This document shows, in pieces, positions 35,189-42,755 of a stretch of DNA of 51,636 nt (position 1 is its first letter; each line of letters opens with the position of its first letter). The stretch comes from Myxococcales bacterium. Its GTDB lineage: Bacteria; Myxococcota_A; UBA9042. Below the pieces are notes generated by a model that searched no databases, was not told where the DNA came from, and saw only the letters and a program-made list of their open reading frames with translations. Where the stretch lies: assembly GCA_009692425.1 (NCBI GenBank), contig SHZF01000027.1, positions 1 to 51,636 of the forward strand, in the 5' to 3' direction. The position numbers and the translations under genes were made by a program.

Positions 35189-35920
35189 CTACCACCGCAC
35201 GTTCCGCACCGGATTCCGCTTAATCCAGTCGGCCCTGTGCAGCGCCGGCCCACTGCTCGGCGTCCACCGATTCGGCGCTGGCAGGATCGCGATGAGCCGC
35301 GCCGCCTGGTCGGGCCGCAATGCGCGCGCCGGCCGCCCGTACCAATGCTGAGAGGCGGCCTCGACGCCGAACACCATCGGCCCCATTTCGGCAATGTTCA
35401 CATAGACCTCCAAGATGCGCCGCTTCGACACGAACACCTCGAGCCACACCGTGTACCAGGCCTCCAGCCCCTTGCGCAGCCACGAGCGGTGCTGCCACAG
35501 GAATACATTGCGCGCCACCTGCTGGCTGATCGTGCTGCCGCCGGCCAACCGCTTGCCCGTGCCCTCCTGGTAGCGCCGCCACGCCCCGCGAATCGCGCCC
35601 CAGTCGAAGCCGTGGTGATGTGGAAAACCGCGGTCCTCACTGGCGACGGCCGCGGCCGCCACGTGGGCGGGCAGGTCGTCGAGGTCGACCCAATTCCGCT
35701 CGGGCCAGCGCCAGTCGCGTTGCTGCCAGCCGTGGCGCAGCGCGCGCGCGACCATCGTCCACGTCAGCGGCGGATCGATGACGGTGAGCGCCAGACATTG
35801 CAGCGGCGGCACCACCAGCACGGCGAGCGCGCCCCAGAACAGCGCTCGCCGCAGCCGCGACCGCCATGGGCGCGGCGGTGGCGCGTCCGGCACGGTGCGG
35901 ACTGCGGGCCGGGGCGACAT
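35189..35920 (-). CDS. mtgA: Monofunctional peptidoglycan glycosyltransferase
   Basis: This 243-residue GT51 enzyme polymerises lipid II into glycan strands. It has one N-terminal transmembrane helix (about residues 25-45, ALFWGALAVLVVPPLQCLAL), no transpeptidase domain, and the expected motifs: ASEDRGFPHHHGFDW (catalytic Glu), GGSTISQQVARNVFLW, RKGLEAWYTVWLE, KRRILEVYVNIAEMG and AARLIAILPAPNRW. The ATG at 35920 is chosen over a TTG 14 codons upstream. The adjacent surface-protein gene ends 51 nt upstream. Confidence 0.95.
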   Translation of the reverse strand: MSPRPAVRTVPDAPPPRPWRSRLRRALFWGALAVLVVPPLQCLALTVIDPPLTWTMVARALRHGWQQRDWRWPERNWVDLDDLPAHVAAAAVASEDRGFPHHHGFDWGAIRGAWRRYQEGTGKRLAGGSTISQQVARNVFLWQHRSWLRKGLEAWYTVWLEVFVSKRRILEVYVNIAEMGPMVFGVEAASQHWYGRPARALRPDQAARLIAILPAPNRWTPSSGPALHRADWIKRNPVRNVRW

Positions 35921-35971
35921 CGGGTCGTGGGCGGGTTCCGACAAGTGGGACGGCGACGGCAAGGGACGGCG

Positions 35972-38338
35972 CTACTTCGCCTCGAGCCCGGCACCGCCCG
36001 CATAGCCATAGCTGACGTCTTTGTCGTAGCCGTATACGTAGAGGCCGAACTTCTTGTCTGCCTTCAACCGGTGCGCACCCGGCGCGATGGCCAGCCGCGC
36101 CACCGAAAAGCCGGTGCCCGCGATTGGCTGAAACAGCCCCGGCAACAGTGGCTGGCCATCGAGTTGCACCTGGGCCTTCAAGGGCGCGAGGATGTTCATG
36201 TAGTTCAGCTTGTACTGCGACGGCACGAGGAACAGGTAGTCGTCGAGGTACTGCGTCGTCGCCACCCCGAGCATCAGCGCCGGGTCGCCGATCGGATTGC
36301 AGAACTTCTGGAAGCCGCTGGCCAGGCAGTTCGCCGCGAACCCGTACTGCGCCTGGCAACTCGCGTCCGTGGTGCAGGGCGCGGGGTCCTTCGTCATCGT
36401 CGCGTGCGAACTCGCCATGTAGTGGCCAACCAGCAGCGGCTTGTCGCTGTCGATCACGAAGTCTGCCGTCGTCTCGAACTCGAACCACTGCCCTTGGGCC
36501 AGCGTCGGCACCGCCACACCAATCGACGGTGTCAGCGAGACGTGGGTGTCGTTCTGCACGGCCAGCAGGCGCCACGCGTCTTTCTCCTGCCCGCGCGGGT
36601 ACAGGCGCCCGCCGACGTACTGCTTGCCGAGCGCCGCGACCGGCCACATTTGCTCTTCGAGGTGATCGGCACAGCACGCGGGCTGGCACGACTCGTCCTT
36701 CGTGCACATCTGCGGCATCATCGAGCCGCCGGTGCCTGCGCACACCTTCGAGGTGCTCATGCCCGGTACGCACTTGCCGATCGACGGCGAATTCGACGCC
36801 TCGGAGCCACCGAACACCGCGACCGGCCGATCCGCGAGGATGTAGCTGCCCGTCAGATCGCCGCCCGTGATGTCGTCGGTCTCGATGTTGAGCACTTCGC
36901 CCTGCTGGAGCGCAAAGGTCTTCGAGTCGCCCTTCTTCATCGGGGGGATGATGCCGCCCGCCAGCGTCTTCGCCGCCACCACGACCTTGACGTCGGTCTT
37001 GCCGGGCTGCGTCGCGATCACGGTCAGGTAGCCGCGGTAGTTGCCGAGTTGGGCGCGCGACAGGATCCAGTACTCCTTGTCGAGTGCGGTTGACGGGATC
37101 AGCAGCGATGCGTCGTTCGAGAACACGCCATAGTTCTGCAGCGGGTTGAACTGGTAGGCCACAATCGGCTGCGAGCTCTGGATGCGGTAGGCGAGCTTGT
37201 TGATGCCCGTGCCCTCCTGGTTCTGGGGCGGCAGGCCCCACGACGAATCCGGCAGCAGGATCGGCAGCAGACCCTTGGCGGCAACGGTGAACGTCTTGGT
37301 CTTGACTCCGGGCGCCGTCTTGTCGGGTCCGAGCGTCACGGTCACCGTCGCGGGCTGGTCCGTGGTGTTCGACACGATGACGGCAAACTGCGCATTCTGG
37401 GCGTCGTATTTCTGGCCGTTGCCGCCGATTTCGAGCGCGTTGTCGAGGTCGACTGCCCAGTAGTCACAGCCGACGTTGGTCTTGGACTTGATGTCCGACG
37501 CGCATGGGTTCACACACAGGCCGCCGAGGCACGTCAGGCCCTTCTGGCTGCAGTCTTCGATGGTCTCGAGCGCGGAGCCGTCGTCCTTGCACGCGAGCGC
37601 CTTGTCGCCCGTGCATTGCTTCGTGCCCGGCACGCAGACCTGGCACTTGCCGCCCTGGCAGATCTGGGCTCCCGCGCACGGCTGCTTGACCGTGGCCGCG
37701 CTGCCGTCGGCGTTGCATTGCATCAGCGCCTTCGATTCCGCTGGCGTCCCCGTCGGTTTGGCGCAAAACGCCTTGCCGGGCTCGCACGCCACGCACTTGC
37801 CGTCGGAGCACGTGGGCGTCGCGTCGGGGCACGGCTGCGTGTCGTAGCCCTTGCCGTCGGGGCGGCACACGTTCAAGAACGTGCCTTCGCACTCGGCGGA
37901 GCCCGGGATGCACGAAAACTCGATGCAGGCGAAGTCCTTGCACGCCAGCGGCGCCTTGCAGTGCAGCGCGAGCAGGCAGGCCACGCACTGGCTGATCGTC
38001 TTGGCGCAGTACGGCTTGCCTTCGTGGTCTTTGCACGCAGCATTCGTCGTGCACGCCGGGCCCAGGTAGTCGGGGTCGCCCTGCGGCAGGTCTGGCGGCC
38101 CTGCGGCCGTGTCGGGCACGGTCGTGCCACCATCGGCCAACACGGCAGCGCCGTCGGCCAGCGTCGTGCCGCTCGCGTCGCCACCGAGCCCGACGGGCAG
38201 GTCAAGCCCGGAACGCGGCTGCAGCCCCGTGCCGCCCGGCTGCTGTGGCGGCGGGAGGCTGGTGCACGCGCACAGCGTCGCCACCGCAATGGCCAACCGA
38301 CGGCCCAGCCGAATGTTGTCGCACTCCCTCGCCGTCAT
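35972..38338 (-). CDS. Cysteine-rich lipoprotein with IgGFc-binding-like domain
   Basis: This 788-residue surface protein starts at ATG 38338 with a strong AGGAGG. The signal peptide core LAIAVATLCACTS suggests a lipoprotein. After a low-complexity Gly/Ala/Asp region, about residues 90-290 hold repeated short cysteine modules (for example CKDFACIEFSC and CQGGKCQVCVPGTKQC). The rest resembles the IgGFc-binding-protein N-terminal domain found in many myxobacterial and animal proteins: YWAVDLDN, NPLQNYGVFSNDASLLIP, YLTVIATQP, DDITGGDLTGSYILADRPVAVFGGSEASN and GHYMASSHATMTKDPAP. An additional cysteine cluster (CTKDESCQPACCADHLEEQMWP) lies within it. The likely role is adhesion or surface binding; the ligand is unknown. 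Confidence 0.82.
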   Translation of the reverse strand: MTARECDNIRLGRRLAIAVATLCACTSLPPPQQPGGTGLQPRSGLDLPVGLGGDASGTTLADGAAVLADGGTTVPDTAAGPPDLPQGDPDYLGPACTTNAACKDHEGKPYCAKTISQCVACLLALHCKAPLACKDFACIEFSCIPGSAECEGTFLNVCRPDGKGYDTQPCPDATPTCSDGKCVACEPGKAFCAKPTGTPAESKALMQCNADGSAATVKQPCAGAQICQGGKCQVCVPGTKQCTGDKALACKDDGSALETIEDCSQKGLTCLGGLCVNPCASDIKSKTNVGCDYWAVDLDNALEIGGNGQKYDAQNAQFAVIVSNTTDQPATVTVTLGPDKTAPGVKTKTFTVAAKGLLPILLPDSSWGLPPQNQEGTGINKLAYRIQSSQPIVAYQFNPLQNYGVFSNDASLLIPSTALDKEYWILSRAQLGNYRGYLTVIATQPGKTDVKVVVAAKTLAGGIIPPMKKGDSKTFALQQGEVLNIETDDITGGDLTGSYILADRPVAVFGGSEASNSPSIGKCVPGMSTSKVCAGTGGSMMPQMCTKDESCQPACCADHLEEQMWPVAALGKQYVGGRLYPRGQEKDAWRLLAVQNDTHVSLTPSIGVAVPTLAQGQWFEFETTADFVIDSDKPLLVGHYMASSHATMTKDPAPCTTDASCQAQYGFAANCLASGFQKFCNPIGDPALMLGVATTQYLDDYLFLVPSQYKLNYMNILAPLKAQVQLDGQPLLPGLFQPIAGTGFSVARLAIAPGAHRLKADKKFGLYVYGYDKDVSYGYAGGAGLEAK

Positions 38339-38389
38339 GCCGCCTCCTGCCGCGCTGCCCGCTGCGCCCCGAGGGGCCGCGCGCACAAT

Positions 38390-38418
38390 ACTGTACGCTG
38401 AGCCGCGGAGTCGCACAA
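38390..38418 (-). promoter_or_regulatory. Candidate sigma70-type promoter for the IgGFc-like lipoprotein gene
   Basis: On the minus strand, TTGTGC and TACAGT are separated by 17 nt, with the -10 about 50 nt upstream of the ATG at 38338. Both hexamers match the consensus at four of six positions or better. Confidence 0.4.
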
Positions 38419-38628
38419 GAATGCGCATTTACAAAGGTTCACCCGACGCGACGACCGGGCAACCCCCATGCCGAGCCGGTACGGGTCCTCGCGTTGGCGG
38501 GCGAGGCGCTATGAAATCCTGCCCGTACACCGACTGGATGCTCGCCCAGGTCGCGGCCATGCGCATCGCCCGCTAGCCGTCACGGAGCCGCGAGTCGGCT
38601 GCCCGTCGTTGGTCTACCCCCAGCTCCC

Positions 38629-40491
38629 TTACCTACAGCACTGCGCGCACTTGACGTACGTTCCAACCGTCCAGGCGCCGCCGTAGTTGCCTTTCGACTG
38701 CAGCCGCGTGTTGTAGAGGTGGCCGTTGCCCGTGGAAGCCACCGACCCGTCGAACTCGTCGGTTTCGATGCAGTAGTGGCCGGTCGGGCCGGTGTGCGTG
38801 TAGTGACCGCCCATGCCATAGCCACGATAGGCCACCGAGAAGGCCGTCGGGCAGGTGTGGCTGCCCCATTGTTCGAAGCACGAGCCCGTCTGCCACTGGC
38901 ACACCGAGCACAGGATCGACTTGCCGTCCGCGATGCCGGGCGGCGACTCGCCCGACGTGTGCATGGGGTAGAGCAGGTTGCCTTCGTAGCTCGTCGTAGG
39001 CCCTGGGTCACCTCCCTTGACGCACAGGCCCGTCGTCGGGTTCGCGTGGCTGTAGTGACCCGAGAGGCCGGCGCCATCGTACAGCTTGTCGCTGCCGGTC
39101 GGGCACTTCTTGCTCCCCCAACGCGTGAACACACCGCCGTACTTGGGCTGGCTGGCGGCGTTGATGTTGCCCTGCACTTCGAGGTCGCCCGCCACGATGA
39201 GTTTACCGGCCACCGCGATCTTCTTGTTCGACAGCGTCTGCACGCTGATGGTCCACTTGTTGATCGCGCCGTCGGTCGTGTTCGTCTTGAACGCCGAATC
39301 GACGACCTTGAGCGTCCACTTGCCCTTGGGGTTCTTGCCGACCCAGGTCGTCAGATCGCCGGACACCGGCTTGGTCGGGTCGGGGTACGACGTCACGAGC
39401 GTGCCGCCCGACGACGCGCCGCCGTACAGCACGTAGACCACCTTGTCCGGGTCTTCGACCGTGACGACGATCTTCGAGATGTTCGAGTTCGAGACGTCGA
39501 TGCTGATCACCAGCTTCTGCGCGATGCCGATGTCGGGGTAGTCGATGGTGTCGGACGAGCCGTCGGGATTGTTGTCGAGGATCAGCACGTTCGTCTTGCC
39601 GCTGAACGAGTCAGTAAACTGGTTGAAAATCAGCTTGTTGGAGATTTCGTCGATGCCGTCGGGCGGCAGGTCGTTCGGGTCCATGTTCGGCACGCATTCG
39701 TACGTGCCGTCGCCCTTGAGTCCCTTGATGACGAGGCCGGTGCCGCACGCGTCGCCGAGCTTGGCCATCGCCGGAATGCCCGACAGGTCCTTGAAGGCAT
39801 TCGTGTGCGCGACCGCCGACAGCTTGGCATCGACTGCGTACGGCGACAGGTCGGGGCCGCCCGTCAAGTCCTTGTAGGCGCCAGAGAACGCCACCGGATG
39901 GAACGCCGCCTTCTTCGCGTAGGCGCTCAAGTCGGGTTCGGGCGGCGAGCCGTTCAGATCGGTGTACAGGCCGGTCAGCGCGACCTTGGAGATGTCCTTG
40001 GTCTTCACGTAGTCGGCCAGCGCCGTCGGGCTGATGTGCTTGGTAGTCACGCAACCGGAGCAGTCGAGGCCGTCGGCGATCGCCGCGCGCAGTGAGAACA
40101 CGGACGAGTGCAGGGCCTTGCGCGGCAATTCGGGTTCGGCACCGATCTTGATGCCGAGCCACGCCTTGGGGAGCGCGCCGATCGCGCCGGCGTCGAGCTT
40201 CTTGACCGTGCCGAGCTCATACCAGAAGGTGCCGTTCTTGACGCCGATTGTCACGGGGCCTTCGGTGTAGACGGGGTTGCCTCCGGACGCGTCGGCATAC
40301 ACGCTGATGACCACGTCGTAGTTGCCATCGGCGGCCGCGCCACCGCCGGTGGCCGTCAGCACGCCTTCGAGGAGCGCAGTGCCGGGGACGGCGGCGAGGA
40401 CGGGCAGAGGCGCCCAAACGCACGCCAACGCCAGGGAGCGTAGCGCCCATGCGCCCAGATTCTGGGGAGTCGGCAAAAGCTGACGGAACAT
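38629..40491 (-). CDS. Exported P-domain protein with short-chain-collagen-C4-like C-terminus
   Basis: This 620-residue protein has a signal peptide (residues 1-34, ending VLAA). A beta-rich N-terminal domain follows (about 35-140, GNYDVVISVYADASGG...LPRKALHSSVFSLRA). Fibre-like repeats come next (about 165-240: VALTGLYTDLNGSP, VAFSGAYKDLTGGP, VAHTNAFKDLSGIP), then a proprotein-convertase P-domain (about 313-430, ending WTLKVVDSAFKTN...INKWTISVQTLS). Residues 453-620 hold two related units, RWGSKKCP...GHYSH...LCV and QWGSHTCP...GHYTH...YCI, with CSVC and CAQCC pairs. I recognise this pattern from the C-terminal region of sponge and cnidarian short-chain collagen C4-like proteins. GGAGG precedes the ATG. 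It is divergent from its paralogue. Confidence 0.8.
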   Translation of the reverse strand: MFRQLLPTPQNLGAWALRSLALACVWAPLPVLAAVPGTALLEGVLTATGGGAAADGNYDVVISVYADASGGNPVYTEGPVTIGVKNGTFWYELGTVKKLDAGAIGALPKAWLGIKIGAEPELPRKALHSSVFSLRAAIADGLDCSGCVTTKHISPTALADYVKTKDISKVALTGLYTDLNGSPPEPDLSAYAKKAAFHPVAFSGAYKDLTGGPDLSPYAVDAKLSAVAHTNAFKDLSGIPAMAKLGDACGTGLVIKGLKGDGTYECVPNMDPNDLPPDGIDEISNKLIFNQFTDSFSGKTNVLILDNNPDGSSDTIDYPDIGIAQKLVISIDVSNSNISKIVVTVEDPDKVVYVLYGGASSGGTLVTSYPDPTKPVSGDLTTWVGKNPKGKWTLKVVDSAFKTNTTDGAINKWTISVQTLSNKKIAVAGKLIVAGDLEVQGNINAASQPKYGGVFTRWGSKKCPTGSDKLYDGAGLSGHYSHANPTTGLCVKGGDPGPTTSYEGNLLYPMHTSGESPPGIADGKSILCSVCQWQTGSCFEQWGSHTCPTAFSVAYRGYGMGGHYTHTGPTGHYCIETDEFDGSVASTGNGHLYNTRLQSKGNYGGAWTVGTYVKCAQCCR

Positions 40492-40527
40492 CGGAGCCTC
40501 CGGGCGGACGAGCGGGTCGACGGGGGC

Positions 40528-40556
40528 ACCATACCTGCCGCGCGGCGTCGGAGCAA
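40528..40556 (-). promoter_or_regulatory. Candidate sigma70-type promoter for the P-domain/collagen-C4-like gene
   Basis: On the minus strand, TTGCTC, a 17-nt spacer and TATGGT lie about 37 nt upstream of the ATG at 40491, inside the 155-nt region shared with the divergent paralogue. No equally good plus-strand pair was found for the other gene. Confidence 0.4.
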
Positions 40557-40646
40557 GGTGCCGCAGGCCCAGATTTGCATTCAATTTGGCGCGTGCCTTG
40601 TCGGCGTGCGCGGCCTTTGCGAAGCTCTGCGCAACCGGAGGCACCC

Positions 40647-42677
40647 ATGAGCTGCGAACGCCCTGCCCGCTGTGTCTCCCTGTGGAGCCTGTTGCCTGGG
40701 CTGGCCCTCGCGGCGCTGGCGGCATCGAACGCAGCGGCCGCCCCACCGACGACCGTCGCCATCGAAGGAGCCCTCGCGGCCGCCGGCGGTGGCCCGGTCG
40801 CGGACGGCAACTACAAGGTGACGTTCGCCATCTACAAAGACTCCCAGGGCGGCCTGCCCGTGTGGACCGAAGTCAACGTGCCCGTCGCCGTCAAGGGTGG
40901 CGTGTTCGCAACGGTGCTGGGGGCGACCACGGCGCTCGAAGCCAAGGTCATCGGTGCGGCGCCGGCCGCGTGGCTGGGTGTCACCGTCGAGCCCGAAGCG
41001 GAACTGCCGCGCGTGAAGTTGCAAGCTACGCTGTTCGCCCTGACCGCGGGGTCTGCGAGCGCTCTGGACTGTTCTGGCTGCGTAACGGCCCAGCACCTCG
41101 CAGGCGGGCTGCTGGCGGGCTTCGCCAAGGTGGCGGATCTCTCTCAGGTCGCGACGTCGGGCCAGTACGCCCACCTGACCGGTACGCCCGACCTCGCAGG
41201 TATCGTCAAGCAGGGCGATCTCGCCGACGTGGCGTTTTCTGGCGAGTACAAGGCGTTGAAGGGTGCGCCGGTGCTCGCCAAGGTCGCCACATCGTGCGGC
41301 ACGGGCCTCGTCGTGCGCGGGCTGCTGAAAGATGGCGGGCTCGAGTGCGTGGCCGGCTTCGACCCGACGAACCTGCCGGGCGACCTCATCGACGAGGTGT
41401 CGAACGGCTTGATCGCGAACCAGTTCCAAGACGTGTTCGCCACCGCCAGTGCCGCCGACATCCCGGACAACGACCCCAACGGCGTCGTGCAGACCCTCGT
41501 GGTGCCCGACGTCGGCACCGCACAGGGTCTCGCGGTCTCCATCGATCTTGCCAACAGCGATCTCGCCAAGCTGACGGTGACGCTGCAGGACCCCGCCGGC
41601 GGCACGTACACGCTGTATGACAAGGATGGGCCCGGCAAGACGTTGACTAAGACGTGGTCCGACAAGGCCAAACCGAACGTCGGCGACCTCGCGGGCTGGG
41701 TTGGCAAGAACCCCGCGGGCACCTGGACGCTGACGGTGGTCGATGGCAGCTTCCTGAACAACAAGGCCGACGGTCAGGTCAAGACGTGGAACGTGACGGT
41801 CTCGACCCTGTCGAACAAGAAGGTGGGCCTGAGCGGCGTCTTGAAGTTCCAGAACGCCGACAAGGCGCCGCTGCCGTGCACGCCCAATCTGTTCGGCGGG
41901 GCGTACGCGAACCCCAAGGACAATGCGCTGTACTTCTGCAACGGCACCGAGTGGGTGGCGATCTCGCTGGCGGCGGTCGGCACGCAGGCGAGCCCGGCGG
42001 TGTCGTGCAAAGAGGTGCTGCAGAAGCTGCCGACCGCCAAAGATGGCCTGTACTGGGTCACGCTCGGCACCACGCAGCCCGTGGCGACGTACTGCGACAT
42101 GACGACCGACGGCGGCGGCTGGACGCTCGCGAGCTACGGCTACCGCGCGGTGGACGGCGGCGCGGACATGTACTTCCTGCCCGATTCGGCCCAGGGCGTG
42201 TGGCAGCCGGGCCTGCGCGACAACAAGGCCGCCATCAACGCATCGAAGTACATCGGCTCGGCGACCCAGGTCGCGCTGACCGTCAACAACGGCGCCACCC
42301 CGACGGTCGCCGGCAACCTGCTCAGCTACGGGCTCGCCTACCGCTGGAGCCACGGCGGCTACAACAAGTTCTCGCTGCCGCTGTCGACGACCACGTGCGT
42401 GAGCGTCAACGTTACGGAGATCAAGTCGGGCAAGACGTTCTCGGCCCAGACCTTCGCCGACCGGCCCCAGGTGTCGTGTTCAGGCCACACGGGCGGCACG
42501 CAGTACGAGCGCCAGTTCATCGGCTTCAACTCGGCCACGTGCTACGGTGCGTGCGGCTCGGACCCGGAGACGTCGAACGGGATGATCGTGTGGAAGGGCG
42601 ACGGCTACTGCCCGACCACCTCAGGCGGCAAGGGCTGCCCGGAGCGCGCGGGTTCGTTTGCGTTCTGGGTTCGCTGA
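40647..42677 (+). CDS. Exported P-domain protein with fibrinogen-like C-terminus
   Basis: This 676-residue protein is a paralogue of the divergent gene. It has a signal peptide (about 1-33, ASNAAAA), the same N-terminal domain (GNYKVTFAIYKDSQGG...LPRVKLQATLFALTA), LDCSGCVTAQHL, and repeats VATSGQYAHLTGTP and VAFSGEYKALKGAP. A P-domain follows (WTLTVVDGSFLNNKADGQVKTWNVTVSTLSNKK). The C-terminus differs: SCKEVLQKLPTAKDGLYWVTLG...YCDMTTDGGGWTLASYG is the start of a fibrinogen-related domain, followed by a cysteine-containing tail (SCSGHTGGTQYERQFIGFN...CYGACG). GGAGG precedes the ATG. It is probably secreted or surface-displayed; fibrinogen-like domains usually bind glycans or proteins. Confidence 0.88.
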   Translation: MSCERPARCVSLWSLLPGLALAALAASNAAAAPPTTVAIEGALAAAGGGPVADGNYKVTFAIYKDSQGGLPVWTEVNVPVAVKGGVFATVLGATTALEAKVIGAAPAAWLGVTVEPEAELPRVKLQATLFALTAGSASALDCSGCVTAQHLAGGLLAGFAKVADLSQVATSGQYAHLTGTPDLAGIVKQGDLADVAFSGEYKALKGAPVLAKVATSCGTGLVVRGLLKDGGLECVAGFDPTNLPGDLIDEVSNGLIANQFQDVFATASAADIPDNDPNGVVQTLVVPDVGTAQGLAVSIDLANSDLAKLTVTLQDPAGGTYTLYDKDGPGKTLTKTWSDKAKPNVGDLAGWVGKNPAGTWTLTVVDGSFLNNKADGQVKTWNVTVSTLSNKKVGLSGVLKFQNADKAPLPCTPNLFGGAYANPKDNALYFCNGTEWVAISLAAVGTQASPAVSCKEVLQKLPTAKDGLYWVTLGTTQPVATYCDMTTDGGGWTLASYGYRAVDGGADMYFLPDSAQGVWQPGLRDNKAAINASKYIGSATQVALTVNNGATPTVAGNLLSYGLAYRWSHGGYNKFSLPLSTTTCVSVNVTEIKSGKTFSAQTFADRPQVSCSGHTGGTQYERQFIGFNSATCYGACGSDPETSNGMIVWKGDGYCPTTSGGKGCPERAGSFAFWVR

Positions 42678-42755
42678 GCCGCGGCAGATTGCACCCGCCG
42701 ACTCGAACACACCGACTCGCACCCACCGCCTGGGCAAACGCCGACTGGGCAGCGC

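Noticed and set aside
38511-38576. 21-codon plus-strand frame (MKSCPYTDW...) with its own stop
   Set aside because: It has only a weak ribosome-binding site and no coupling or recognised family. Too short to support.
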